DNA from: an uncultured Draconibacterium sp.
GTDB lineage: Bacteria; Bacteroidota; Bacteroidia; Bacteroidales; Prolixibacteraceae
Length of the DNA stretch: 64,000 bases
Direction of reading: 5' to 3'
NCBI RefSeq assembly: GCF_913060805.1
Contig: NZ_CAJXTC010000027.1
Coordinates: 1-64,000, forward strand
Shown here: piece after piece, positions 53,015 through 62,190 of the stretch
How the letters are laid out: each line of letters starts with the position of its first letter
How positions within the stretch are numbered: position 1 is the first letter of the stretch
Notes under the pieces: model-generated
Databases searched by the model: none
The model's input: only the letters and a program-made list of their open reading frames with translations
What the model was told of the DNA's origin: nothing
Program-made: the position numbers and the translations under genes

Positions 53015-53058
53015 TTTGTACACAAATATACAACATCTAACTATCTATATAAATAGTT
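53015..53058. promoter_or_regulatory. osmC promoter box and palindromic operator candidate
   Basis: The minus strand reads TATATTTG at 53023-53030 (-7 box of the OsmC gene). The inverted repeat TTTGT-AC-ACAAA lies at 53015-53026. A 20-bp near-perfect palindrome AACTATCTATATAAATAGTT lies at 53039-53058. The Crp/Fnr regulator is transcribed in the other direction from 53143, so autoregulation or OsmC control is plausible (inference). Confidence 0.4.
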
Positions 53059-53142
53059 TTTCGAAATATGCAGATAATTGTATTTTTAAGCCAAAATTAA
53101 AAAAAGGTTATTCCAGTATTAAACGTATAATCAGATCAGGAA

Positions 53143-53844
53143 ATGAGAAGCGCAATTAAAAGGCCGTCGGACGAAGAAACAAATTTGAGTGGTTTTCAAC
53201 TTTTTAAGAAGTTAACCGACGATGAATTTACACGGCTGAATTATGAAAAAACTTGTTCGCTTTATAAAAAAGGCACCATTATTTATCGCGAGGGTAGCCG
53301 GCTAACCGGGTTTTTCTGTGTTACAAGGGGAATTATTAAAATCTTTAAAACAGGAATCGACGGCAAAGAACAAATTATTCGTTTTGCCAAAAAGGGCGAA
53401 ATTATTGCCTATCGGTCGTTGCTGAGCCAGGAACTGGCTTGTACTACAGCCAAAGTAATCGACGATGCCGCGTTGTGTCATGTTCCTTATCAAACCTTGT
53501 TATACCTTATTCAGAACAACTGGCAGTTTTCGCATCACATGTTGCAAATTGTGTGTCGCGAATTACGCGAGGCCAACGATTACATCACCGATATTGCGCA
53601 AAAAACAGTTCGTGAACGACTGGCAGAAGTGCTTCTGCTTTTGAAAGAAAACTTTGAGCTGGATAACCAAAATACGCTACAAATTTCGTTAACACGCGAA
53701 GAGCTGGCCAATATGGTTGGAACCGCAACTGAGTCTGTAATTCGTTTATTATCAGAATTTAAGAACGACAAACTGATTGAATTGCAGGGACGTAAAATTA
53801 AATTTTTAGACATTCCTGCACTAAACCGGGTGGCTAATTTATAA
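53143..53844 (+). CDS. Crp/Fnr family transcriptional regulator
   Basis: A 233-aa regulator. The cyclic-nucleotide-binding-like fold (about 20-145) has IIYREGSRLTGFFCVTRGII and IIRFAKKGEIIAYRSLL. It is followed by a dimer helix and a winged-helix domain with the recognition region ISLTREELANMVGTATESVI and RLLSEFKNDKLIELQGR. There is no N-terminal Cys cluster for an Fe-S site, so it is unlike oxygen-sensing Fnr; the ligand is unknown. It is followed by a terminator and faces the osmC gene divergently. Confidence 0.9.
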   Translation: MRSAIKRPSDEETNLSGFQLFKKLTDDEFTRLNYEKTCSLYKKGTIIYREGSRLTGFFCVTRGIIKIFKTGIDGKEQIIRFAKKGEIIAYRSLLSQELACTTAKVIDDAALCHVPYQTLLYLIQNNWQFSHHMLQIVCRELREANDYITDIAQKTVRERLAEVLLLLKENFELDNQNTLQISLTREELANMVGTATESVIRLLSEFKNDKLIELQGRKIKFLDIPALNRVANL

Positions 53845-53863
53845 GCTTACTACATATTCTCAG

Positions 53864-53888
53864 AAACCGGCTAATGGCCGGTTTTTTT
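53864..53888 (+). terminator. Terminator of the Crp/Fnr gene
   Basis: AAACCGGC pairs with GCCGGTTT around a short loop and is followed by a run of T. Confidence 0.85.
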
Positions 53889-53933
53889 GTATCATTAAAT
53901 CCGTATCTTCATCAAACATAATACTTCAATACT

Positions 53934-54281
53934 ATGAAACTATTTGGTATTCACCTCAACAGACGCACATTTATCCGGTGGAAAATTTACGTCGACCGTG
54001 CACGGATGTACATCGGTTACATCAGTTTTGTGATGATCGCGTTTATGTTTTTAAACGATTTTAAAGACGAAACGATCCGCACTTTCCTCGATGAAAACAA
54101 GCTGATCACTTACCCGGTAATGATGGTTTTGTTTATGGTATTTTCCCTGGTTCTCGGACGGCTTGACACCAAGCTGGGCCTGCGAAAAGAAGAAATGCGC
54201 AATGCAGCCAGCGAAAACCCGGTTACTATGGAAATCCTGCAAAACATCAAAGAAATTAAGCAAAAATTGAATGAAGAATGA
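53934..54281 (+). CDS. Small membrane protein of unknown function
   Basis: A 115-aa protein with two hydrophobic segments (about 27-42 MYIGYISFVMIAFMFL and 62-77 YPVMMVLFMVFSLVLG). A charged C-terminal helix (NPVTMEILQNIKEIKQKLNE) looks like a short coiled coil. This layout is common among Bacteroidota hypothetical proteins. No family name is known to me. A partial inverted repeat (ATGATGAATG...ATTAACGA) follows at about 54275-54383, between it and the convergent EnvC-like gene. Confidence 0.65.
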   Translation: MKLFGIHLNRRTFIRWKIYVDRARMYIGYISFVMIAFMFLNDFKDETIRTFLDENKLITYPVMMVLFMVFSLVLGRLDTKLGLRKEEMRNAASENPVTMEILQNIKEIKQKLNEE

Positions 54282-54390
54282 TGAATGTCGATTAACGATT
54301 TTAGATGGATCAGTTTTGACAAGCAATCAGCTTTCTTAGAATGTACTTCTTAAATCTGCATTCGTTAATCATCATTCAAAATTCACTTTT

Positions 54391-55593
54391 CTAGCGTCCA
54401 ATCCAGTCCTCGGGATCGAGTTTGGTGCTCTCTTTCCAAATCTGAAATTTCAGGATTGATTTGTTGCCGTCTTTGATGTCGGTATAAACGGTGCCAATGG
54501 GTTGTTTTGTCGACACTTTATCGCCCTTTTTAACCACTACTTCGCGAAGATTGGAATAAACACTCAGGTAGGTTCCGTGGCGGATTATAACGGCAGTATT
54601 ACCCCCCGAAATTCCAAACACACGGCTTACTTCGCCATTAAAAACAGCACGTACTTCGGCACCCACATCGGTGGCAATGTTAATGCCGTTGTTCTGCACC
54701 TGCACGTTGGTTAAAACCGGATGTTGGTGTACACCAAAATGCTCCACAATTACGCCTCTTTCCAGCGGCCAGGGTAAGCGCCGTTTGTTTTGTTCAAAAT
54801 TATCGCCAATTAGTTTTTGCTCGGGTGTTAAAGCAAAACCCGAACCTCCGGCTTCCCGATTTTTGCTTGCTTCCTCTTCAATAATCGCCTGAATTTCGCG
54901 CTCCAGTTGCTGCTCAACCTGTCGTTGTTGCTGCAAGGTTTTTTGCAGGCTGCTTTTCTGGTTTTGCAGCTCTTGCAGCTCACTACTTTGTGCACTTCTT
55001 TCCTGATTCAGGTTTATCATTTCCTTTTCGGTCTGTTCTATCAGCGCTTGTTTTGCCAATGTTTGCTGCTCCAGTTTTTGTATACTTTCATCGAGCACTT
55101 CCTGCACAGCATCGATCATTTGAGCCTGATTTTCGCGATACGATTTATAGCGCCGAAAATACAATAAACGGCGATACGCCTGGTTTACATTTTCGGCCGA
55201 TAACAAAAACAACATTTCGTCATACGAATTCAGATTTTTATAAGCCATCCTGATCATCTCGGCGTATTCATTCTTTAATTGCTGAGCGTCGTTTTTAAGC
55301 ATTTCTACAGCCAAATCGTTGTTGGCGATACATTGCTCATAAATTCCGATTTCGTGGTTTATATTCGAAATAAGCGTGTTTCTGGAGCTGATCTTTGTAT
55401 TAATGAGCCGCAGCTTACTCAACGACGAACGTTCGTTTTTTTGCGTTTCGTTGAGCAAACGCGTGGTATACTCGATTTCCTTTTCAGCAGCAGCCTTTTG
55501 TTTTTGCAGTTCCTCGATGGATTGTGCAAACACAGAAAGACTCACCAGCGAAACGGCCAGCGTGACGAATAGTATTTTTATTCGTAAAATCAT
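54391..55593 (-). CDS. EnvC-like amidase activator with degenerate LytM domain
   Basis: A 400-aa periplasmic protein with a signal peptide (ending VFAQ, about residue 24). Residues 25-245 form long coiled coils (IEELQKQKAAAEKEIEYTT and others). The LytM/M23 domain is at about 275-400. The zinc ligands are missing: the HxxxD site reads N302-x2-N305 (NNGINIA) and the HxH site reads K382-F-Q384. It is therefore more likely an EnvC-type activator of a murein amidase than a peptidase. It is the last gene of the dut-TPR-DUF4292 run (25 nt gap). Confidence 0.85.
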   Translation of the reverse strand: MILRIKILFVTLAVSLVSLSVFAQSIEELQKQKAAAEKEIEYTTRLLNETQKNERSSLSKLRLINTKISSRNTLISNINHEIGIYEQCIANNDLAVEMLKNDAQQLKNEYAEMIRMAYKNLNSYDEMLFLLSAENVNQAYRRLLYFRRYKSYRENQAQMIDAVQEVLDESIQKLEQQTLAKQALIEQTEKEMINLNQERSAQSSELQELQNQKSSLQKTLQQQRQVEQQLEREIQAIIEEEASKNREAGGSGFALTPEQKLIGDNFEQNKRRLPWPLERGVIVEHFGVHQHPVLTNVQVQNNGINIATDVGAEVRAVFNGEVSRVFGISGGNTAVIIRHGTYLSVYSNLREVVVKKGDKVSTKQPIGTVYTDIKDGNKSILKFQIWKESTKLDPEDWIGR

Positions 55594-55618
55594 GTTTACG
55601 AATGTATTGATTTAGGAT

Positions 55619-56494
55619 TTAATCTACTCGAATCTCCTCGTATTTTTCCGGAATTTTAATGCTGAAAGAAGTGATCTTGTCGGTTGAAAAACCACTCATC
55701 CTGATTTTCATATCGATTTCTTCTTCAGGCGAATGAAAGTTCATTTCAATGGTTCCCGGATACTCTTTGTTTTCCACTTCTGAATAATCGTCGAAAATAA
55801 GGTTCATATTCCGGTCGTTGGTTTTATCGCTGATCAGCAGACGGTTCAAAGCAAAATTAGCAGGATTAAAAAACATTTTTTGCACGATTAGCGCCTGGTC
55901 GTCGAGTCGTTTTAAACGGCGCTCGGCTTTGTTTTCCTTCTCTTCCAGCTTGCTAAGCTTCCTTGTTTTTTCCGATTGCAGAACATACTGATTGTCTTCA
56001 ATTAACGCATCGAAAGTTTTGAAATCCTTGTCGCGCGGATCATTCCGGTACGAGAAGGCATTGTTTGAAATAATGCTTTGTATGGTCGCAAAATCAAGGT
56101 CGATATTCAGAAAACTGCTGAGGTAGGAATAGTCGTCGATGAAATAATTCCGGTCGATGTAATTCACATATTTAACGCTGTCAGGCGTTAGTAAAACACG
56201 GCCAACAGGAATATTCAGTTTGCTTATCGATACCAGAATACGATCGTCTTTTTTGGCCTTCAGATTGATTTTAAAAGCCGCTTTCGACTGGCTGCTCGAA
56301 AAGTTACAGTTGATACGTTTTATGGTGAGATACTCGTAATCGAATGCGTTTTGCTCGATACGTTTCAGCAATTTGTTGGTACTTATCGGACGAGCGTCAA
56401 CAACTGCTAATTCCGACGGCGCTTTACAGGACGAAACGGCAACCAGCACAGCTGCCATAAACAGGGAAATCCTGAAATATTTAAGAAACTTCAT
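55619..56494 (-). CDS. DUF4292 lipoprotein
   Basis: A 291-aa lipoprotein (signal ending VAVSSC, residues 1-23) of the DUF4292 family, which is restricted to Bacteroidota. NCNFSSSQSKAAFKINLKAKK and RILVSISKLNIPVGRVLLTP are the beginning of the fold. This resembles the LolA/LolB-type open barrel used for lipid or lipoprotein handling (structural inference). It starts 3 nt after the TPR gene and sits between that and the EnvC-like gene. Confidence 0.8.
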   Translation of the reverse strand: MKFLKYFRISLFMAAVLVAVSSCKAPSELAVVDARPISTNKLLKRIEQNAFDYEYLTIKRINCNFSSSQSKAAFKINLKAKKDDRILVSISKLNIPVGRVLLTPDSVKYVNYIDRNYFIDDYSYLSSFLNIDLDFATIQSIISNNAFSYRNDPRDKDFKTFDALIEDNQYVLQSEKTRKLSKLEEKENKAERRLKRLDDQALIVQKMFFNPANFALNRLLISDKTNDRNMNLIFDDYSEVENKEYPGTIEMNFHSPEEEIDMKIRMSGFSTDKITSFSIKIPEKYEEIRVD

Positions 56495-56497
56495 CGC

Positions 56498-58261
56498 CTA
56501 CTCTTCAATGTATTTTTTCTCTGCAATTTTGCGGTCCAGAGTTACCGACTCGCTACCACTCGATTTTGCTTTTTTCCAGTACTCTACGGCCTCGTCAACA
56601 TTGCCTGTTTTGTACAGAATATCGCCATAGTGTTCCAGCAATGTATCACTTTCGTCCTCGCTGTTTTTCATGGCCGAATCCATATAAAATTTGGCCAGCG
56701 TGTACTCGCCTTTTTTAAACAGCACCCAGGCATGTGTATCGAGGTAAGTTGCATTATCCGGAAAGCGCTCAACCACTTTTCCGCTCATACGTTCGGCTTT
56801 GTCGAGCTCAACGCCGTCAACCGATAAATAGTACGCGTAATTGTTCAGTGTAAGGTAGTTATCCGGATCGATTTGTACGGCTTTGTCGAATATTTTGAAT
56901 GCTTCGGTTTTGTTTCCGTTTTTGTAAACGGCCTCGCCTTTTAGCATTAAAAAGTTGGCTTCCAATTGTGGATTTTCGATTACATAATCCATTCCCTCTT
57001 CGCTGAGTTCAATGGTTTCGTCGAATTTCTCCAACTGAACGCAAGCAATTGCTTTAAAGAAATATCCTTGCGGCTGATTCGGGAATAATTCGATGATCTG
57101 CCCGGTATGTTCGTACAACTTATCCCACTGCTGCAGGTCGTTGTCGATGTACATAATCCGTTCCCAAATCATATAATCATTGGGCTCTATTTCAATAGCT
57201 TTTAACAAAGCTTCGCGTCCTTCCGCCAGTTTATTTTCTTTCAACAACGATTCAGCGTGAATGGTATGTACCAACGATTCATCGGGATGCTTTTCCAGCA
57301 AGATGGCAATCAGTTCGTCGCGCTGCTGTTCACTAAGATGCGACTGAGCCGGGTTGGCTGTTAACATCATATACAGCTGCATTTTTGTTTGAATATCAAC
57401 TGCATCGCTTTCAAAACCGGCTTTTGTTTCTTCGAACGACTTTTCAGCCTCACCACTTTCGAGGTAGTAATTGGCCAGCGAAAAGTGTACAAAACCATTT
57501 TCAGGATCCATTTCCTGGATCTTTTTATAGTTTTTCAGCGCACTTTCCGAGTCGCCCTGACTTTGATACAAATCGGCCAGCAAACCGTAATATTTTGCTT
57601 CGTTCGGATCGTTCTCAATCAGTTTATTGATCTCGTCAAAAGCTTTGTCAACCTGCCCTGTTGATACATAAATCTGCTGTTTAGCCACCGAAATCTGCTC
57701 GTTTACGCCGGTTTCTTTTTCCATGCGTTCGTAGGCAGCAATGGCTTCATCGTAACGTTGTGCAGTGGCCAGCAGCGCAGCATTCATGTAAATGTATTCC
57801 AGGTTTTCCGGCTCCATTTTCACCAGCTCGGCATAAAGATCGGCTGCCTCTGAATACTTTCGTGTTTGCTGATAGATTTGCGCCAGCAACAGCTTGTACC
57901 ACGGGTTATCAGCATTTATACTTATTGCTTTTTCCAGCAGCAACGAAGCACTGGTAAAATCGTTATTTGAGGCATGAATATTTGCCAACTCGTACATGGC
58001 TGACGACGAGTTCGGATCAATCTCTAAACAACTCGACAACAATTGAATAGCCTTTTGTGCGTTGCCAAACATTTTCTGTTTTAGCGCCTCCACAAAAAGG
58101 TACTCAAACTCCATCTGCTTTTGATCTACCAATTCGGTAGTGGGTGTATCTATTGCCGCTTTTGCCACTTCCTGTTCTGTAACCTGTTTGGGTCCTGAAC
58201 ATGACACTAAAGCCAGCGAAAAGGCTGCGATACCAAGTCCCTTTATAAAAATTCTCTTCAT
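56498..58261 (-). CDS. TPR-repeat lipoprotein
   Basis: A 587-aa lipoprotein (MKRIFIKGLGIAAFSLALVSC) made of about 14 tetratricopeptide repeats. Examples are ALKQKMFGNAQKAIQLLSSC, LAQIYQQTRKYSEAADLYAE, LADLYQSQGDSESALKNYKK and HYGDILYKTGNVDEAVEYWK. It is probably a periplasmic or outer-membrane scaffold, and neighbours suggest cell-envelope work. I start at ATG 58261; the upstream frame to 58291 overlaps dut. It starts 1 nt after dut. Confidence 0.85.
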   Translation of the reverse strand: MKRIFIKGLGIAAFSLALVSCSGPKQVTEQEVAKAAIDTPTTELVDQKQMEFEYLFVEALKQKMFGNAQKAIQLLSSCLEIDPNSSSAMYELANIHASNNDFTSASLLLEKAISINADNPWYKLLLAQIYQQTRKYSEAADLYAELVKMEPENLEYIYMNAALLATAQRYDEAIAAYERMEKETGVNEQISVAKQQIYVSTGQVDKAFDEINKLIENDPNEAKYYGLLADLYQSQGDSESALKNYKKIQEMDPENGFVHFSLANYYLESGEAEKSFEETKAGFESDAVDIQTKMQLYMMLTANPAQSHLSEQQRDELIAILLEKHPDESLVHTIHAESLLKENKLAEGREALLKAIEIEPNDYMIWERIMYIDNDLQQWDKLYEHTGQIIELFPNQPQGYFFKAIACVQLEKFDETIELSEEGMDYVIENPQLEANFLMLKGEAVYKNGNKTEAFKIFDKAVQIDPDNYLTLNNYAYYLSVDGVELDKAERMSGKVVERFPDNATYLDTHAWVLFKKGEYTLAKFYMDSAMKNSEDESDTLLEHYGDILYKTGNVDEAVEYWKKAKSSGSESVTLDRKIAEKKYIEE

Positions 58262-58262
58262 G

Positions 58263-58700
58263 TTAATGTTTTCCGGTGTGGCCAAAACCACCGACTCCTC
58301 TTTCTGTTTCTTTCAACACTTCTACCAAATCCCATTCCACAGTTTCGTGTGCGGCAATAACCATCTGGCAAATGCGTTCTCCGTTCTCTATAACAAAATC
58401 TTCTTGCGACAGGTTGATGAGAATAACGCCAATTTCTCCACGATAATCGGCATCAATTGTTCCGGGAGTATTTAAAACCGTAATTCCTTTTTTCAAAGCC
58501 AAACCACTGCGCGGACGAACCTGGGCTTCGTAACCCTGAGGCAATTCTATAAATAATCCGGTTGGTACCAATTTCCGCTCGAGCGGCTTTAAAACCACCG
58601 GTTCATCAAGATTTGCGCGTAAGTCCATTCCGGCCGAAAACGCTGTACTGTAGGCCGGTAGTTCATTCTTTGATTTATTAACGATTTTAACCTGCATCAA
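58263..58700 (-). CDS. dut: dUTP diphosphatase
   Basis: A 145-aa trimeric dUTPase with all five motifs: [40 protein letters not shown] and [10 protein letters not shown] (the C-terminal arm). It hydrolyses dUTP to dUMP, keeping uracil out of DNA. It is the first gene of a run with the TPR, DUF4292 and EnvC-like genes, all minus strand and closely spaced. Confidence 0.97.
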   Translation of the reverse strand: MMQVKIVNKSKNELPAYSTAFSAGMDLRANLDEPVVLKPLERKLVPTGLFIELPQGYEAQVRPRSGLALKKGITVLNTPGTIDADYRGEIGVILINLSQEDFVIENGERICQMVIAAHETVEWDLVEVLKETERGVGGFGHTGKH

Positions 58701-58806
58701 TCTGTTTTTTTAAAAGAACCGCTAAGATAGATAAATAATGCGTCCGTTCGGTAGGTTTAACAAGATTTATGATTGCGAAGAACTGAATCAACTTATTGTA
58801 TAACAA

Positions 58807-59934
58807 TTATATAATAATTAAGTCGGCCATTATCTCGTCAGAAACAAAAAGCCCTTTTCTGGTGAGCGTAATAATTTCGTTATTGATTTGCAGCACGCCG
58901 GTATCTTTATACCTGGCTAACTGACGGGAAAAATAGTTTGCTTTTTCGCTTCCAAAACGTTGCTCCAATTCCTTTTCCGATACGCCCCATTTGGTACGAA
59001 TCCGGGTTAAAATGTACTCGTTATACTGATCATTTTCGCTCAGTTTTTCTTCCTCGAAATAGGCTTGATTATTGGCCTGTACTTTTATGTAAGCCTCGAC
59101 ACTGGAGTCGTTCCAGCGCCTCGAAACACCATCGAATGAATGCGCTGACGGTCCCAGTCCGAGGTATTTTGTACCCATCCAGTAAGCCGTGTTGTGGCGC
59201 GAATACAGCTGGTCTTTTGCCAGGTTTGAAATTTCATAATGTTCAAAACCATTGGCAATCGACAGATCAACAAGTGTGTTAAACTGGGCAACACTTTCAG
59301 CTTCTTTCAGCTCTTTTAGTGTCCCCTTTTTCAGCCAGGTGTAAAAGGCAGTTCCTTCGTGGTAAGTTAAATGATAAGCCGACAGGTGTTTTACCGGGAG
59401 TTTGAACATCTGGTTCAGGCTTTCTTCCCATTCTTTTGGTGTTAATTCGGGGAGACCGTAAATTAAATCGGCACTTAAATTCGAGAAACCTTCTTTTGCT
59501 GCATTTTCAATGGCTTCAATTGCCTGAGCTGCGTTGTGGCGACGATTCATTTTTTCCAAATGCCGGTTTTGAAAAGCCTGAATTCCGATACTCAAACGAT
59601 TTATTCCCTCCTTTTTTAAAGTTTTCAGGTAATCGTTGCTCAGGTCGTCCGGGTTGGCTTCAAAAGTTATTTCAGCATCCGGGTTAACTTTAAATTCATC
59701 ATTCAGCACAGCCAGTATTTCGGCAATTTCGGGCGCTGTGAGCACTGACGGAGTGCCGCCACCAAAATATATGGTTTCAACCGTTTCGTCGTTCAAGTAG
59801 TTTTTACGTACTTTAGCCTCGTTTTTCAGGGCGCTGATAAAATCGTGCTGCAGCGAAGTATTTACCGTTTTGTAGAAATCGCAGTAATAACATTTCTGAC
59901 GACAGAAAGGAATATGAATGTAAATACCCGCCAT
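58807..59934 (-). CDS. hemW: Radical SAM haem chaperone HemW
   Basis: A 375-aa HemW-type radical SAM protein. C11-x3-C15-x2-C18 (CRQKCYYC) holds the cluster and GGGTPSVL is the SAM loop. The CxC of true HemN is absent (C18 is followed by DF). The C-terminal HNTAYWMGTKYLGLGPSAHS block is HemW-typical. HemW transfers haem to target proteins rather than oxidising coproporphyrinogen. It is divergent from the VanZ-like gene. Together with hemN in this window the two paralogues are clearly separable. Confidence 0.9.
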   Translation of the reverse strand: MAGIYIHIPFCRQKCYYCDFYKTVNTSLQHDFISALKNEAKVRKNYLNDETVETIYFGGGTPSVLTAPEIAEILAVLNDEFKVNPDAEITFEANPDDLSNDYLKTLKKEGINRLSIGIQAFQNRHLEKMNRRHNAAQAIEAIENAAKEGFSNLSADLIYGLPELTPKEWEESLNQMFKLPVKHLSAYHLTYHEGTAFYTWLKKGTLKELKEAESVAQFNTLVDLSIANGFEHYEISNLAKDQLYSRHNTAYWMGTKYLGLGPSAHSFDGVSRRWNDSSVEAYIKVQANNQAYFEEEKLSENDQYNEYILTRIRTKWGVSEKELEQRFGSEKANYFSRQLARYKDTGVLQINNEIITLTRKGLFVSDEIMADLIII

Positions 59935-59973
59935 TACGAGACCTGAAAAATTTAGATTTAAACAATTGAAAAC

Positions 59974-60351
59974 ATGAAGATAGCACCCTACTGGCGACTT
60001 GCAATTTGGTTATTAATAATGCTTTACCTGCTTTTTGTGCCGGCAAATCAACTACCAAGCAAACCATTTATACAAATTCCGAATTTCGATAAAATCGTTC
60101 ATTTCGGGATGTTTTTCATCCTTTGTATGCTAAGCTTCAGGCCGGTAAAACAGTTCACTCCGAACTTTTATTTCTGGACGCCGCTGTTAACATTTGTTGC
60201 CGCCATAGTACTTGAGTACGTTCAGCAAAAAATATCGCCAAGCCGCCACAGCGATGTTTACGACCTTTGGGCTAATGCCGCCGGTTTATCGTTTGCCACC
60301 TTTTTTTATGCCCTCTTTGTAAATAAAAAGTGGCTGGAACGCTTTTTTTAA
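59974..60351 (+). CDS. VanZ family membrane protein
   Basis: A 125-aa membrane protein with about four helices. FDKIVHFGMFFILCMLSF, EYVQQKISPSRHSDVYDLWA and NAAGLSFATFF are the VanZ-family residues (DK..H, E..Q, R..D..D...N..G). The family name comes from a teicoplanin-resistance accessory protein; the general role is unknown. It lies 39 nt from the divergent hemW gene and converges on rrf2. Confidence 0.85.
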   Translation: MKIAPYWRLAIWLLIMLYLLFVPANQLPSKPFIQIPNFDKIVHFGMFFILCMLSFRPVKQFTPNFYFWTPLLTFVAAIVLEYVQQKISPSRHSDVYDLWANAAGLSFATFFYALFVNKKWLERFF

Positions 60352-60378
60352 TCTTCCACGATTAGAATTTCTCCTGCA

Positions 60379-60822
60379 CTAGAGTTTTACCAGATCTTCG
60401 TATTTATCGATGTCTTTTCCGACAGTTTCCAACGAAGTTGTTTTGTAAAAATTCGTAATATCCTGGCGTAACTTCTCGTATTGCGAATGTACCGGACAAA
60501 GTGGTTTCGACGGATCGTGTGTTTTACACGGCTCCAAACTGATCAGACAGTTGGTGAAAAACTCTTCGCCATCAACTTTAATAACAATGTCCCACAACGA
60601 AATTTCAGACGCATCGCGCGATAATGAGAATCCGCCATTCGGTCCTTTTGTAGAAACCAGCAATTTTTGTTTTACCAGGTTTTGCAGGATCTTTCCTAAA
60701 AATGGTGACGATAAACCCAAATCTTCCGAAATCTTTTTGATTCCAACACGTTTGTCTTCTTTCGAAAATTTACCTAGATAAATCAACGCTCTGAGCGCAT
60801 ATTTGCATGTATTCGATAACAT
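60379..60822 (-). CDS. Rrf2 family regulator with Cys triad
   Basis: A 147-aa Rrf2-type winged-helix repressor. The DNA-binding part is at about 25-70 (ISEDLGLSSPFLGKILQNLV, then KGPNGGFSLSRD). C92, C99 and C109 are positioned like the three ligands of IscR or NsrR, with a longer second spacing, so an Fe-S cluster sensor is likely (inference). It starts immediately at the stop of the LutB-like gene, with no gap. The LutB-like gene may be its target, and the sensor may respond to redox or nitric oxide. Confidence 0.9.
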   Translation of the reverse strand: MLSNTCKYALRALIYLGKFSKEDKRVGIKKISEDLGLSSPFLGKILQNLVKQKLLVSTKGPNGGFSLSRDASEISLWDIVIKVDGEEFFTNCLISLEPCKTHDPSKPLCPVHSQYEKLRQDITNFYKTTSLETVGKDIDKYEDLVKL

Positions 60823-62190
60823 CTATTTTAAATTTAAGATTGTTTTACTGTATGATTGCTCTGCAAAAGCCGGAAACTTCTTCTGTTTTCCCAATACATT
60901 TTTGTTGGCTTTTAGCAGCGTATTTTTTACTTTCCCGTTTACCCGATCGAGGTTTTTTCGTTTTTTAAATGCCCATTCGTATGCTTTCATTCCCTTATTC
61001 CAGGAGAAAGTTCCGTGGTTTTCGTCGACTGAAATTTTCCGGTTTAAAAGCAACAAATCGTGCAGCGGAATTTTTACAGGGCAAACATTGGTGCAAGCCC
61101 CGCAAACCGTGCAGGCAAAACTTAAATGATTGTACTTATCAAAGCCTTTCATAAAAGGCGTTATTACCGATCCGATGGGGCCACTGTACGTGGTGTTGTA
61201 CGTGCATCCGCCCACATTTTTATAAATAGGGCAGGCGTTTAAACAAGCACCGCAGCGAATACATTTCAGCGCGTCGACATGTTTTGGTTCGGCAGCAATT
61301 TTTGTGCGGTTATTATCGAGCAAAACCACCACCATTTTTTCCGGTCCATTGGCTTCATTAGCGCGTTTTGATCCGGTAAGCAACGAATTGTACACGGTAA
61401 CCTGTTGTCCGGTTCCCAGCGCCGAAAGCAAGGGAAACATCAGCTGCAAATCGCCGATCGACGGGATCAGTTTTTCAATTCCGGCAATTACAATGTGCAC
61501 TTTCGGGAAGGCCACCGACATAAAACCGTTGCCTTCGTTTTCGGTAAGTGCCACTCCGCCAACATCGGCCACCAAAAAATTAGCGCCCGTTACTCCAACT
61601 TCAGCCGAAGTAAATTTTTCGCGCAATACTTTTCGCACAAATTGGGTTAATTCTGTTGGTGTTGAATCCTCAGGAGTATCAAACTTTTTATGAAAAAGCT
61701 CGGCAACATCTTCTTTCGATTTGTGCATTGCCGGCGTTAAAATATGATACGGTTTTTCGCCGGCCACCTGAACGATAAATTCACCAAGATCGGTTTCAAC
61801 CGGTTCAAAACCAGCTTTCTCCAGATTTTCGTTCAGTTCTATTTCTTCCGAGATCATCGACTTGCTTTTTACCAAAAGCTTAGCCTCATTCCCGGTCAGA
61901 ATTTTTACAATTTCAGAAACAGCTTCTTTGCTGTCGCGTGCCCAAACCACATCAATTCCATTGGCTTTGGCATTGGTTTCAAATGTTTCGAGATAATGCG
62001 CAAGATTGGAAACTACTTTCTTTTTGAGATAAGAAGCACGGTGTTTCGCCAAATCCATATTCCGGTAACGAAGTTTGCCTTTGGCAACAGCTTCGTCGTA
62101 TTTCGAAATATTAAAATTTAAGGTCTTCCGGTGTTTTTTATCAAAAGCAATTTTCGAATCCTTCAGAAATATTTTTTTATGCGCTGTCAT
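60823..62190 (-). CDS. lutB: LutB-like lactate utilisation iron-sulfur protein
   Basis: A 455-aa LutB/YkgF-type protein. The N-terminal LUD domain (about 60-300) has VGVTGANFLVADVGGVALTE. Two [4Fe-4S] motifs follow: C310, C313, C316, C320 and C360, C363, C366, C370. LutB works with LutA and LutC in oxidising L-lactate in the cytoplasm. Neither partner gene is adjacent here, since the gene abuts rpiB and rrf2 with no gap on either side. Electron-transfer function is likely; the lactate role rests on the family. Confidence 0.88.
   Translation of the reverse strand: MTAHKKIFLKDSKIAFDKKHRKTLNFNISKYDEAVAKGKLRYRNMDLAKHRASYLKKKVVSNLAHYLETFETNAKANGIDVVWARDSKEAVSEIVKILTGNEAKLLVKSKSMISEEIELNENLEKAGFEPVETDLGEFIVQVAGEKPYHILTPAMHKSKEDVAELFHKKFDTPEDSTPTELTQFVRKVLREKFTSAEVGVTGANFLVADVGGVALTENEGNGFMSVAFPKVHIVIAGIEKLIPSIGDLQLMFPLLSALGTGQQVTVYNSLLTGSKRANEANGPEKMVVVLLDNNRTKIAAEPKHVDALKCIRCGACLNACPIYKNVGGCTYNTTYSGPIGSVITPFMKGFDKYNHLSFACTVCGACTNVCPVKIPLHDLLLLNRKISVDENHGTFSWNKGMKAYEWAFKKRKNLDRVNGKVKNTLLKANKNVLGKQKKFPAFAEQSYSKTILNLK

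Noticed and set aside
58807-59934. Second hemN gene
   Set aside because: The protein lacks the fourth Cys (CxC) and has the HemW C-terminal block, so it is the haem chaperone HemW.
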